In this document: one piece after another, positions 50,605 through 58,704 of the stretch
Layout: every line of letters begins with the position of its first letter
Position numbering within the stretch: the stretch's first letter is position 1
Assembly (NCBI GenBank): GCA_022750195.1
Contig: JAKIWE010000001.1
Coordinates: 1,114,672 to 1,178,671 of the forward strand
DNA: 64,000 nt
Direction: 5' to 3'
From: Thermoplasmata archaeon
Lineage (GTDB): Archaea; Thermoplasmatota; Thermoplasmata; Lutacidiplasmatales; UBA184
Notes under the pieces: generated by a model
Databases searched by the model: none
What the model was told of the DNA's origin: nothing
The model's input: the letters and a program-made list of their open reading frames with translations, nothing else
Program-made: the position numbers and the translations under genes

Positions 50605-50623
50605 CCAAGAGACGCTCTCTTGG
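50605..50623. promoter_or_regulatory. perfect 8-bp palindrome at the predicted mRNA start of the binding-protein gene
   Basis: CCAAGAGA-CGC-TCTCTTGG sits 23-50 bp after the TATA box, covering the expected transcription start. It could be a repressor operator or a 5'-end hairpin in the mRNA. Confidence 0.55.
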
Positions 50624-50645
50624 AGGCTTCGCCTATCTCCGTGGT

Positions 50646-50655
50646 CATATATACC
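50646..50655 (-). promoter_or_regulatory. TATA box of the binding-protein gene
   Basis: Minus strand GGTATATATG includes the ATG at 50648. With start at about 25 bp downstream, that ATG lies ahead of the mRNA and cannot be used. Confidence 0.65.
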
Positions 50656-50712
50656 TCCCGCCGAGCGATTCTCCCCGAGAAACGACGCCGGCCGTCGCCG
50701 TCGCACGGGGAG

Positions 50713-51510
50713 CTAGTCGAGCGAACCGGGCGCCTCGGCCGGAGGGTGCACGAGGCGCGAGAGGACCTGGAAGGCGTGGACGACGTCGCGCTCCCGGACG
50801 ACGAACGTGGAGTCGGTGTACACGCTCATCAGTTCCAGGCTGTTGATCCCCGCGCGGAACAACGCACCGGCCAGGAACGCGAGTACCCCGGGGGTCTCGA
50901 CGATCGCTTCGGGGCTCCGGACGGTGAGCGCCGAGAGCTGGCGGTGCACCGCGATCACGGACCGTTTGCCGAGCACGGCGAGCACGGCGTCCACGAGGTC
51001 CTCCTCGCAGAGGATCGTCAGGGCGCCCGGTCCTTGCAGCAGCTGGAGCAGGTGGCGGTGGTCGGCGAGCAGCGTTCGCCCTGTCTCCAGCACGCGGCCG
51101 AGAAGGTCCCAGTCGGCCCGGGCGGTGATGATCGCCACGCGCGTCCGGACCTCGAGACGGCTCCCCTTGACGACGTCGAGGACGCGGAGCTCGAGGGGAC
51201 GCTCCGGTTTCATGAGCCGCGGGTAACGTCGAAGGGCGACCTCGATCGCCTCCTGGTTGGGCAGTCCGGTGTCGGCCCGGATCTTCCGGGCCAGGGCGGT
51301 GAAGTTGACGATGTCGTACCCCAGGCAATCCCGGATCGCCGGGTGGTCGTCGATGTACCGACGGGTCACTTCCGCCGTCGTCGGACCCGCGGTCTTCTCC
51401 CCGACCATCGACCTCTGTTCTCGAGGCGCGGACGGGGGGACGGCGGGAAGAGTCTTGCGCCCGGTTTCGTCGTCCGGAGGCGCTCGGGAGGGGTGCCTCC
51501 CGGGCGACAT
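50713..51510 (-). CDS. ACT-domain protein of unknown function (paralogue 1)
   Basis: A 265-residue protein related along its length to the gene at 57867. The shared core begins VTRRYIDDHPAIRDCLGYDI and VNFTALARKIRAD, a helical N-terminal part; the middle is RLEVRTRVAIITARADW; the end has two ACT-like modules: GPGALTILCEEDLVDAVLAVL and VIVETPGVLAFLAGALFRAGINSLELMSVYTDSTFVV. ACT folds sense amino acids, so it may be a regulator. An alternative ATG at 51408 would drop 34 disordered residues; TATA-like GGATATATGCC (minus strand GGCATATATCC) lies 40 bp before 51510. Confidence 0.72.
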   Translation of the reverse strand: MSPGRHPSRAPPDDETGRKTLPAVPPSAPREQRSMVGEKTAGPTTAEVTRRYIDDHPAIRDCLGYDIVNFTALARKIRADTGLPNQEAIEVALRRYPRLMKPERPLELRVLDVVKGSRLEVRTRVAIITARADWDLLGRVLETGRTLLADHRHLLQLLQGPGALTILCEEDLVDAVLAVLGKRSVIAVHRQLSALTVRSPEAIVETPGVLAFLAGALFRAGINSLELMSVYTDSTFVVRERDVVHAFQVLSRLVHPPAEAPGSLD

Positions 51511-51545
51511 CGTGGGGGGGTTGACTGTCGCCCGCGCGACGCCGA

Positions 51546-51556
51546 GGATATATGCC
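51546..51556 (-). promoter_or_regulatory. TATA-like promoter of the ACT-domain paralogue 1 gene
   Basis: Minus strand GGCATATATCC is centred about 41 bp before the ATG at 51510. The box is near-palindromic and could also act rightwards, where the next gene starts at 51794. Confidence 0.5.
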
Positions 51557-51793
51557 TCTAGGCGCCCTTGCGCGGCGGTCGTCTAGGGCCTTCTCGGGTC
51601 TATCTGAGAAGTTCCGGCGGACGGCACACCAGGAAAGGAGGACCGAACCCCGACTGTGGTCACCCAGCGTCGACATCTACGACTGCTCCCGTGCCGGGCC
51701 TGCACCCACCTCCGCGCCAGCCACTACCTTCTCTCTCCTCAGACCGGTCGGCTCCGACGCCATTTCAGCCGGCCGCGGGACCGTTCCACTCCG

Positions 51794-52045
51794 ATGCCCT
51801 GCCACGTCGTCGGCTGCGAATGCGCTCGGTTCGTCGGCGACTCGCAGGCGTTCCTCTGCCCCGTCTGCGCGCGGCAGTACGCTACGCGCGCTAGCTTGGA
51901 GATCCACCTCTACGGTCAGCACCCTGGCTTGAACGCGCGGGAGCGTTCGGTGCTGCTGCAGGGCGCGCTCCAGACCGCGCCGGTCCCTCCGGAGCCGATC
52001 CGCTCCCACGACCGCCGCGGCGAATCTCCGCCGATCGAAGCGTAG
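51794..52045 (+). CDS. small C2H2 zinc-finger protein
   Basis: An 83-residue protein. MPCHVVGCECARF is followed by FLCPVCARQYATRASLEIHLYGQH, a classical C2H2 finger (C-x2-C-x12-H-x4-H). The first Cys-rich segment may bind a second metal. The second half is helical then Pro-rich. Archaeal C2H2 proteins of this size bind DNA or proteins in the few studied cases; the target is unknown. The start at 51794 is the ATG closest to the motif; upstream frame sequence is Arg/Pro-rich and unlike protein. It is convergent with argH. Confidence 0.72.
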   Translation: MPCHVVGCECARFVGDSQAFLCPVCARQYATRASLEIHLYGQHPGLNARERSVLLQGALQTAPVPPEPIRSHDRRGESPPIEA

Positions 52046-52078
52046 GCAGCGCGGCCCGTCGACGCCTGCCTTGGTGCT

Positions 52079-53524
52079 TTAGACCGCGAAGAGCCCGGCG
52101 GGAAGTCCAAGTTCCCGACGGCGTCGATCGATCCGCCGGCACTCCCGAGCACGCTCACGGCCCGCGCTCTGCGAGCGCTGTTCGACCTCGACCAGAAGGC
52201 GTTCGACCTCTCGCCACGAGCTCCCCCCCCGTGTGCGGCGCCGCTCCGGCTCGTCCTCGGGACGAGGAATCGTGAACGAGGTACCTTCGAGCTCGGGGAA
52301 CGCCTTCTCGAGATCAGCGCGCAACAGCTCCGGGAGCGCTCCTCCCTCCCGCTCCAGCCGATCGAGGAATCGGGCGACCCGTGCGTGCGCCCGCCGGAAC
52401 GGAACGCCGGCGATCACCAGAGCATCGGCGAGCTCGACGGAGGCGGTAGGCTGCGTGCTACGCGATTTCTCGGGGAGGAACCGGGCGGTGGCGATCATCG
52501 GCGTGAGCACGGCCACCACCCCGAGACCCCGCCGAACGCCGTCGATCAGGAGCGGCTTGCCGGCCTGTAGATCCCGTTGATACCCGACGGGCAGGCCCTT
52601 CAGCAGCGTGAGGTGCGCCACGAGCCGCCCGAGTGCCGGTGCCGCCTCGGCGCGTACGAGCTCGGCGAGATCGGGATTCCGTTTGTGCGGCATGAGCGAG
52701 CTCGTCGTCACAAAGGCGTCGTCGAGGCGCACGCGCCCGACCTCGGGCATGGCCCCCACGACGAGCTCCTCGGCGAGCCCGCTCGCGTGCGTCGAGAGTC
52801 GAGCGAGAAGGTACAAGGTGTCGGTGGCGAAGTCGCGGTCGCCGGTTGCGTCGAGGGAGGAGGGATTGACCTTCGGGAAGGCCAACCAGTGGGCCGTGGC
52901 CTCCCGGTCGAGCGGCAGCGAACTTCCGGCGATAGCCCCACTACCGAGCGGGGAGGAGTCGAGGGACTGCCAGAGCTCCGCGAGCCGTTCGACGTCCCGC
53001 TGGAACCGGACGGCGTGCGTTGCGAGCCACTGAGCCCAGTACACCCGCTGGGCCGCCTGGAAGTGGGTCCACCCGGCCACGACGAGGCGCCCGTCGGGAG
53101 AGCGAGCCCTCTCGAGCAACGTCTGAACGAGGTCGAGTGCAGCGCCCTCAACGGCGAGCAGCGCATCCCGGGTGTACAGTGCGAGGTCGGTGGCGACCTG
53201 GTCGTTCCGGCTCCTCCCGGTGTGGAGACGCGCGCCCTCCGCGCCCAGCCGACGGGTCAGCTCGACTTCGACGTTGAGGTGAACGTCCTCGAGCGCCGGG
53301 TCGAGCCGAAGACCACCTTTCGCCGCCCGACGCGCCAGCCGCCGCAGCTCGGTCTCGAGGCGCCGAGCGTTCGCCCGAGGGATGATCCCGGTGGTCCCGA
53401 GCATCCGGACGTGGGCCATCGACCCCCAGAGGTCGTAGCCGACGAGGGCCGCGTCCTCGTCGGTCGAGGCGGAAAAGCGGACCGCCCGGGGGTCAAGCGG
53501 CCGGGAGAACCGCTCGCGCAACAC
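52079..53524 (-). CDS. argH: argininosuccinate lyase
   Basis: A 481-residue lyase giving arginine and fumarate, the last step of arginine synthesis. HTGRSRNDQVATDLAL, GWTHFQAAQRVYWAQWLATH (the T-H-x-Q-x-A-Q region), and TTSSLMPHKRNPDLAELVR (the superfamily signature with the catalytic Ser) are all present. QSAGRERARECRRIDRRR is a basic tail. GTG start. Its first 32 bp overlap the end of argG in another frame, an unusually long overlap. It is the last gene of the arg operon. Confidence 0.95.
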   Translation of the reverse strand: MLRERFSRPLDPRAVRFSASTDEDAALVGYDLWGSMAHVRMLGTTGIIPRANARRLETELRRLARRAAKGGLRLDPALEDVHLNVEVELTRRLGAEGARLHTGRSRNDQVATDLALYTRDALLAVEGAALDLVQTLLERARSPDGRLVVAGWTHFQAAQRVYWAQWLATHAVRFQRDVERLAELWQSLDSSPLGSGAIAGSSLPLDREATAHWLAFPKVNPSSLDATGDRDFATDTLYLLARLSTHASGLAEELVVGAMPEVGRVRLDDAFVTTSSLMPHKRNPDLAELVRAEAAPALGRLVAHLTLLKGLPVGYQRDLQAGKPLLIDGVRRGLGVVAVLTPMIATARFLPEKSRSTQPTASVELADALVIAGVPFRRAHARVARFLDRLEREGGALPELLRADLEKAFPELEGTSFTIPRPEDEPERRRTRGGSSWREVERLLVEVEQRSQSAGRERARECRRIDRRRRELGLPAGLFAV

Positions 53525-54770
53525 CGTCCGATCCGTCCGCGGCGCTCCGGGCCGCCTGGCGCCGGGCGTACGCGATCTGGTTCGGCAGACCGTAGAGGTG
53601 GATGAATCCCACGGCCAGCTCCTGCGGGAACTGGCTCGCCGCCCCGTAGGTCGTGAGCTCCGGGCGAAGCAGCGAGTACTCCGAGTCGCGGGCGACGACG
53701 ACCGCGCGCCCTTGGTGGAGCCGGACGGTCACCTCGCCGGTGACGACGCTCTGCGTGGTGGTCACGAACGCCTGGAGCGCCTCGCGGAGCGGGGAGTACC
53801 AGAGCCCTTCGTAGACGAGGTCGGAGAACCGGCGCTCGACCTCGGACTTGAACGAGAGGAGGTCCCGCGGCAGCGCGAGCCGCTCGAGGGCCCGGTGGGC
53901 CTCGATCAACGTGAGCGCGGCGGGGCACTCGTAGGTCTCGCGCGACTTGATGCCGACGACCCGGTCTTCCACGTGGTCGATCCGTCCGACACCGTGCGCC
54001 CCGGCGCGGGCATTCAACTCCCGGACGAGCGCGACGGGGTCGAGCGAGCGGCCGTCCAGGTGCGTAGGCAGGCCCTGGGCGAAGGTGATCCGAACCTCTT
54101 CCGGTTCGTGGGGCCAGCTCTCGGGGTGGCCCGTCCACTCGAACGCGGCTTCGGGAGGGACCGAGGCGGGGTCCTCGAGCTGACCGCCCTCGACGCTCCG
54201 TCCCCACAGGTTCTCGTCGACCGAGAACGGCGACGCCGGCCCGGTCCGGAGCTCGAGACCTCGTTGGCGCGCGAACGCGACCTCGTCGTCGCGGTTCATG
54301 TTCCATGCGCGGACGGGAGCGACGATGTGAAGTCCGGGGCCAAGCGTGTGGATCGCCACATCGAAACGCACTTGGTCGTTCCCTTTCCCGGTGCACCCGT
54401 GCGCGACCGTGTCCGCGCCCGAGGCGACCGCGGTCTCAACGAGCGTCCGTGCGATGAGGGGCCGGGCCAGCGCGGTCGAGAGCGGGTAGACTCCCTGGTA
54501 GAGGGCGTTCGCCTGAAGGGCCGGCCAGAGGAACTCGGTAGCGAAGGCGTGTTTCGCATCGACGACTAGGGCGTCGGCGGCCCCGTTCCGAAGGGCGCGC
54601 TGGGAAGCCCCCTTCAGCTCGCCTTCTTGGCCGACGTCGACGGTCAGCGCGACGACCTCCGCACCGAGCTTCTCGCCGATCCACGGGATGGCCACCGTGG
54701 TGTCCAGCCCTCCCGAATAGGCGAGCACGACGCGGCGTTTCGGCGCGGTAGGCAACTCGGGTTCGGTCAT
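53493..54770 (-). CDS. argG: argininosuccinate synthase
   Basis: A 425-residue enzyme condensing citrulline and aspartate with ATP. VVLAYSGGLDTTVAIPWI is the PP-loop, ALTVDVGQEGELKGA follows, HGCTGKGNDQVRFDVAIHTL is the citrulline/aspartate loop and SRETYECPAALTLIEAHRAL the tetramer region. The C-terminal 30 residues are basic. Its ATG overlaps the argB stop by 4 bp (ATGA), and its end overlaps argH by 32 bp. Confidence 0.96.
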   Translation of the reverse strand: MTEPELPTAPKRRVVLAYSGGLDTTVAIPWIGEKLGAEVVALTVDVGQEGELKGASQRALRNGAADALVVDAKHAFATEFLWPALQANALYQGVYPLSTALARPLIARTLVETAVASGADTVAHGCTGKGNDQVRFDVAIHTLGPGLHIVAPVRAWNMNRDDEVAFARQRGLELRTGPASPFSVDENLWGRSVEGGQLEDPASVPPEAAFEWTGHPESWPHEPEEVRITFAQGLPTHLDGRSLDPVALVRELNARAGAHGVGRIDHVEDRVVGIKSRETYECPAALTLIEAHRALERLALPRDLLSFKSEVERRFSDLVYEGLWYSPLREALQAFVTTTQSVVTGEVTVRLHQGRAVVVARDSEYSLLRPELTTYGAASQFPQELAVGFIHLYGLPNQIAYARRQAARSAADGSDGVARAVLPAA

Positions 54771-55576
54771 GTGGATCCGTGAAGAGGCGGGGCGACGCGT
54801 GCCAGGCCGGTCCCTCGGCCCAACCAGGTCCCACCCACCGGCGAGGCGTGCGCGGCGTCGAGACCCTCCGCGCTCCCGATCCAAGCCGCCGAGGCGCCGT
54901 CGAGCAGTCCGCGCTGGACGGCCTCGAGCTTGGGAACCATCCCTCCGCGCGCGGTGCCGTCGCTCAGGCACCGACGCAACTCGGCGAGCGTCAATGTGTC
55001 GAAGCGCTCGCCCCGAGTCGAGAGGACCCCGTCGACGTCGGTCACCAGGAGCAGCTCGGCGTGGAGCGCCGCCGCGATGGCGGCGGCCGCGTGGTCGGCG
55101 TTGACGTTGAACAGGCGGTGTTCGGCGCCCACTCCGATGGGGGCGACGACCGGCGTCCAGCCTTCCGAGAGCAACGTGCCGAGGAGGCGAACATGGACCC
55201 CGATCGGCCGCCCGACCGACCCGAGACTCCCGGGGGGTTCGCCGTCGGGCACGACGCTCAGCATCCCGCTGGAAACGCCCGCGAGACCGACGGCCGGGAT
55301 CCCCGACGCCTCGAAGGCGGCGACGAGGCGAGCGTTGATGCGACCCGCCAGCACTTCGACGACCACATCGAGCATCGCCGGGGACGTCACTCGTTGACCG
55401 CGGTGCCATTCGACCGAGAGGCCGAGAGCGCGCGCGCGATCGGTGACCTCGTCGCCCCCGCCGTGAACGATCACGACCGGCGTGCCCGCGTGCAGTGTGG
55501 ATCGGACGAACCCCACCAGGCGTTCGAGCTCCGGGCCCGAGGTGAGCTCGCGTCCTCCGACCTTGATGACCAACAT
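54767..55576 (-). CDS. argB: acetylglutamate kinase
   Basis: A 269-residue amino-acid kinase. MLVIKVGGRELT is the phosphate loop (K-x-G-G), VVIVHGGGDEVTDRARALGL the second glycine loop, RPIGVHVRL and LFNVNADHAAAAIAAALHAELLLVTDVDGVLS the catalytic Asp/Lys region. It phosphorylates N-acetylglutamate; a LysW-linked substrate is the archaeal alternative, but ArgJ in the operon and no lysW gene here favour acetylation. The ATG at 55576 is 14 bp after the argJ stop; similarity begins exactly there. Confidence 0.9.
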   Translation of the reverse strand: MLVIKVGGRELTSGPELERLVGFVRSTLHAGTPVVIVHGGGDEVTDRARALGLSVEWHRGQRVTSPAMLDVVVEVLAGRINARLVAAFEASGIPAVGLAGVSSGMLSVVPDGEPPGSLGSVGRPIGVHVRLLGTLLSEGWTPVVAPIGVGAEHRLFNVNADHAAAAIAAALHAELLLVTDVDGVLSTRGERFDTLTLAELRRCLSDGTARGGMVPKLEAVQRGLLDGASAAWIGSAEGLDAAHASPVGGTWLGRGTGLARVAPPLHGST

Positions 55577-55590
55577 CTCCGGCTCGCTCC

Positions 55591-56853
55591 TCAGGTGCGG
55601 TACGCCGCGTTGATCTGGACGTAGCTGAAGGAGAGGTCGCATCCCCAGGCGGTGGCGTGCGCGGTCCCTTCGTGCAGGCGGACATCGAGCGTGACCTCCG
55701 AGAGCCGATGCAGGAGGTCGCGTACTTTCGCGCCGCCGCCGTTCTCGAGGCCGGGAGCCGGCCGGCCCTCGACGATGAGCGGGACGGAGTGGCGAGGCCG
55801 CGCGATCGCCACGTCGAGCTTGTCCGGATCCAGCTGGGCGCCGGAGTAGCCGAGCGCGCAGGCGATGCGCCCTACATTCGGGTCCGCGCCGAACAGCGCG
55901 GCCTTGACCAGCGTCGAGCTGACGACCGCACGGGCGGCCTGGCGTGCCTGGACTAGGTCCCGGGCCCCATGCACGGCCACGGTGAGCAACTTGGTCGCCC
56001 CCTCGCCGTCGCGCGCGACCTGGCGGGCCAGGGACTCCAGGACCCCGCCGACCGCGGCCCGGAACGAGGCGTCCTTCTCCGCGGCTCGGCCGCCGGCCGC
56101 GCCGTTCGCGAGGAGGTAGATCGTGTCGTTGGTGCTCGTGTCGCCGTCGACGTTGACCATGTTGAACGTCCGGTCGCTCTCCGTCGCCAGGAGCTCGCCG
56201 AGACCCTCGGGCGTAGCTCGCGCATCGGTGGTCAGGAACGCGAGGGTCGTGGCGTGGGGTGGACCCATGCGCGGGGCGATCATCCCACTGCCCTTCGCGA
56301 TCCCTCCGACGTGGACCACCGTGCCGTCGGCGAGTCGCGCGCGGAGGGCGGCCACCTTGGCCCGGGTATCGGTCGTGAGGATCGCCTGAGCCGCGCGAGC
56401 GTCCGCGTCGGCGCCTCGGGAAAGGTCGCCGCGAAGCGACGGGATGGCGGCCAAGACCTTCGGAAGGGGCATCCGCGGTCCGATGACCCCGGTGCAGGCC
56501 GGAAGGAGCGTGCCTGTCGGAACCCCCAGCCCCTCGGCGGAGGCCACGAGCCAGGCGTCGGTGTCGGAGATGCCTTCCGGGCCGGTCATCGCGTTCGCGA
56601 CGCCCGAGAGCGCCACGATCCCACGGAGGTTCGCGGGCGTCGCGCGCAGCAGCCGTTCGCCGACCACCACCGGGGCCGCGCGGACGAGGTTCGTCGTGAA
56701 CACGCCCGCTCCCGTGGTAGGGCGGTCGCTCAGGATCGCCGCGAGGTCGGGGCGACCGGATCGTTTCACACCGGCGCGAACGCCCCCGGCCCGGTAGCCC
56801 CGCGGTGCGGTCACTCCGCCCAGGATCGGGCGCAGAGTCGGGTCAGACGCCAA
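55591..56853 (-). CDS. argJ: bifunctional glutamate N-acetyltransferase / ornithine acetyltransferase
   Basis: A 420-residue ArgJ, which recycles the acetyl group from N-acetylornithine to glutamate. GGVTAPRGYRAGGVRAGVKRSGRPDLA opens the family, VFTTNLVRAAPVVV follows, GIAKGSGMIAPRMGPPHATTLAFLTTDA contains the self-cleavage site (the Thr of ATTLAF becomes the N-terminal nucleophile of the second chain), and FNMVNVDGDTSTNDT is next. A TTG at 56853, overlapping the argC stop by 11 bp, gives the usual family N-terminus; a GTG at 56814 is the alternative. Confidence 0.93.
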   Translation of the reverse strand: MASDPTLRPILGGVTAPRGYRAGGVRAGVKRSGRPDLAAILSDRPTTGAGVFTTNLVRAAPVVVGERLLRATPANLRGIVALSGVANAMTGPEGISDTDAWLVASAEGLGVPTGTLLPACTGVIGPRMPLPKVLAAIPSLRGDLSRGADADARAAQAILTTDTRAKVAALRARLADGTVVHVGGIAKGSGMIAPRMGPPHATTLAFLTTDARATPEGLGELLATESDRTFNMVNVDGDTSTNDTIYLLANGAAGGRAAEKDASFRAAVGGVLESLARQVARDGEGATKLLTVAVHGARDLVQARQAARAVVSSTLVKAALFGADPNVGRIACALGYSGAQLDPDKLDVAIARPRHSVPLIVEGRPAPGLENGGGAKVRDLLHRLSEVTLDVRLHEGTAHATAWGCDLSFSYVQINAAYRT

Positions 56854-57856
56854 AGCCGGAGATCTCGAGGCCGGTCCGCTCGTCGAAGCCGAAGAGCACG
56901 TTCGCGTTCTGGACGGCCTGGGCCGCCCCGCCCTTGCCGAGATTGTCGAGAGCGCTGAAGACGACCGGAGCGTCGCCGACCTGGGTCGCCGACAGGTAAC
57001 ACCGGTTCGTCCCCGTCGCCCAGGGGAGCTTCGGTACGCCCCCGACCCGGACGAACGGGCTCCCACGGTAGACGCTGGTGTAGAGCTCCGCGAGCGAGGT
57101 CGACGTCGTAGAGGAGCTCAGCGTCGGGTAGATGGAACAGAGGATGCCTCGCACCAACGGCACGAGGTGCGGGACGAAGGTGATCGTCGGCGGCTCGGGT
57201 CCGACCTGGGCGAGGACCGTGCGGATCTCCGGGAGATGGCGGTGGACTGGGAGACCGTAAGGGACGACCGAGAGCGCCGCCTCGGGATGGTGGCTGGCCG
57301 CCGTCGGCGCAGCGCCTGCTCCGGAGGAGCCGCTCTTCGCGTCGACGACCACGGGTCCGGTGAGCAGGTCGTGGCGGACGAGCGGCCAGAGGGCGAGCAG
57401 CGTCGCGGTAGCGTAACAGCCGGGATTGGCGACGAGCCGCGCCGAGCGTAGCCGCTCCCGGAACAGCTCTGGGAGCCCGTAGACCGCCTCGGCGAGGTGG
57501 GACTGGTCGGCATGGTCGGCGCCGTACGTGGCCCGGAACACGTTCGCGTCGGTGAACCGGTAGTCCGGGCCTAGATCGATGACGCGGACCCCTCGATCGA
57601 GCAGCGCTCCGACGATCTTCATCGACGAGAGCGCCGGCTCGGCGACGAACGCGAGGTCGGTGTCGACACGCTGGGGGTCGGATTCGAACTTCAGTTCGAC
57701 CGAACGCTCGAGGTTCGGGTGGACCTCGCCGACCGTCCGTTCGGCGTGCGAACGGCAGAAGACCTGAGCGACCTCGATCTTAGGGTGCAGGCTCAGGAGC
57801 CGGAGGAGCTCTCCCCCAAGGTACCCGCTAGCACCGAGTACCGCCGCGCGAACCAT
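56843..57856 (-). CDS. argC: N-acetyl-gamma-glutamyl-phosphate reductase
   Basis: A 337-residue NADPH reductase. VLGASGYLGGELLRLL is the NADP loop; VANPGCYAT holds the active-site Cys (residue 147); DAKSGSSGAGAAPT and PHLVPLVRGILCSIY complete the family. The reading SGSSGAG rather than SGVSGAG is seen in the LysY/ArgC group, so a dual role in lysine synthesis by LysW cannot be excluded, although no lysW is here. It starts 10 bp after the ACT-domain gene. Confidence 0.93.
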   Translation of the reverse strand: MVRAAVLGASGYLGGELLRLLSLHPKIEVAQVFCRSHAERTVGEVHPNLERSVELKFESDPQRVDTDLAFVAEPALSSMKIVGALLDRGVRVIDLGPDYRFTDANVFRATYGADHADQSHLAEAVYGLPELFRERLRSARLVANPGCYATATLLALWPLVRHDLLTGPVVVDAKSGSSGAGAAPTAASHHPEAALSVVPYGLPVHRHLPEIRTVLAQVGPEPPTITFVPHLVPLVRGILCSIYPTLSSSTTSTSLAELYTSVYRGSPFVRVGGVPKLPWATGTNRCYLSATQVGDAPVVFSALDNLGKGGAAQAVQNANVLFGFDERTGLEISGFGV

Positions 57857-57866
57857 CTCGTTCCGT

Positions 57867-58652
57867 TCATCGGTGATACCGACGCTTTGGGCTTGAAGCT
57901 GGTGTCCCCGCCGAGGCGCGGCGGGGAACTTCGTGTTCCGTGCGCGACGATTCCCCGGCGGCGGAAGCGAACGTCGGCAGCGGAGCGAGCAGGCGGGAGA
58001 GGGTCGTGAACGCCGGGATCACGTCCCGGTCCCGGAAGACGAGGATCGAATCGGCGTGCACGCTCACGGTCTCGAGCGCGTTGATCCCGCGTCGGAACAG
58101 CTCGTCCGCCATCAACGCGAGAACACCCGGCGTCTCCGATACTTCCGGGTGCCCCCGGAACGCGAGCAGGCTGAGGCCCCTCTCGACTCCGAGCCGCTTC
58201 GACTCGGGGACCTCCTCGAGCAACGCCGGCAGCAGGTTCTCCTCGCAGAGCACCGTCACCGCGCGCGTACCTTGAAAGATCTCGAACAGCCGGCTGCCGC
58301 TCGCTTCCTCGACGGCTCGACGTCCCCGCGCGAGCACGGCGTCGAGGACGGTCCAGTCGTCGTCGAGCCGAAGGAGCGCGACATGCGAGTGCACCTCGAG
58401 CTGGCTCCGTCGCACGATCTCCCGGACGGCTGGTAATCCCTCCGGACTCGCGCTGCCCGCCCGCTGGTACCGGGCGCAGGCGACGGTGAGGGCCTCCAAG
58501 CTGGAGTGGCCGTGCTCCTCCTGGATCTTCCGGGCAAGGGCGGCGTAGTTCACGAGGTCGTCGCGCACGGCCTCGCGGATGCTCGGGTGCTGCTCGATGT
58601 ACTCACGGGCGACCTCGGCGAGCGAGGTGGCCCGGGTCCGCGGCGGCCCCAC
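57867..58652 (-). CDS. ACT-domain protein heading the arg operon (paralogue 2)
   Basis: A 261-residue paralogue of the gene at 50713. VAREYIEQHPSIREAVRDDL, VNYAALARKIQEEHGHSSLE, then LFEIFQGTRAVTVLCEENLLP and SETPGVLALMADELFRRGIN, ALETVSVHADSILVF, match it position by position. The C-terminal pair of ACT-like modules suggests amino-acid sensing. It sits 10 bp ahead of argC and shares its promoter, so a role in control of arginine synthesis is plausible but unproven. GTG start with a TATA-like box 26 bp upstream. Confidence 0.75.
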   Translation of the reverse strand: MGPPRTRATSLAEVAREYIEQHPSIREAVRDDLVNYAALARKIQEEHGHSSLEALTVACARYQRAGSASPEGLPAVREIVRRSQLEVHSHVALLRLDDDWTVLDAVLARGRRAVEEASGSRLFEIFQGTRAVTVLCEENLLPALLEEVPESKRLGVERGLSLLAFRGHPEVSETPGVLALMADELFRRGINALETVSVHADSILVFRDRDVIPAFTTLSRLLAPLPTFASAAGESSRTEHEVPRRASAGTPASSPKRRYHR

Positions 58653-58673
58653 GAGAGAGCCGGAGCGGTTGCG

Positions 58674-58682
58674 CCCTAAAGG
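58674..58682 (-). promoter_or_regulatory. TATA-like promoter of the ACT-argCJBGH operon
   Basis: Minus strand CCTTTAGGG is centred 26 bp before the GTG at 58652, predicting a leaderless mRNA. Confidence 0.5.
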
Positions 58683-58704
58683 AGATTGCCGGGGCTAGCC
58701 CGCG

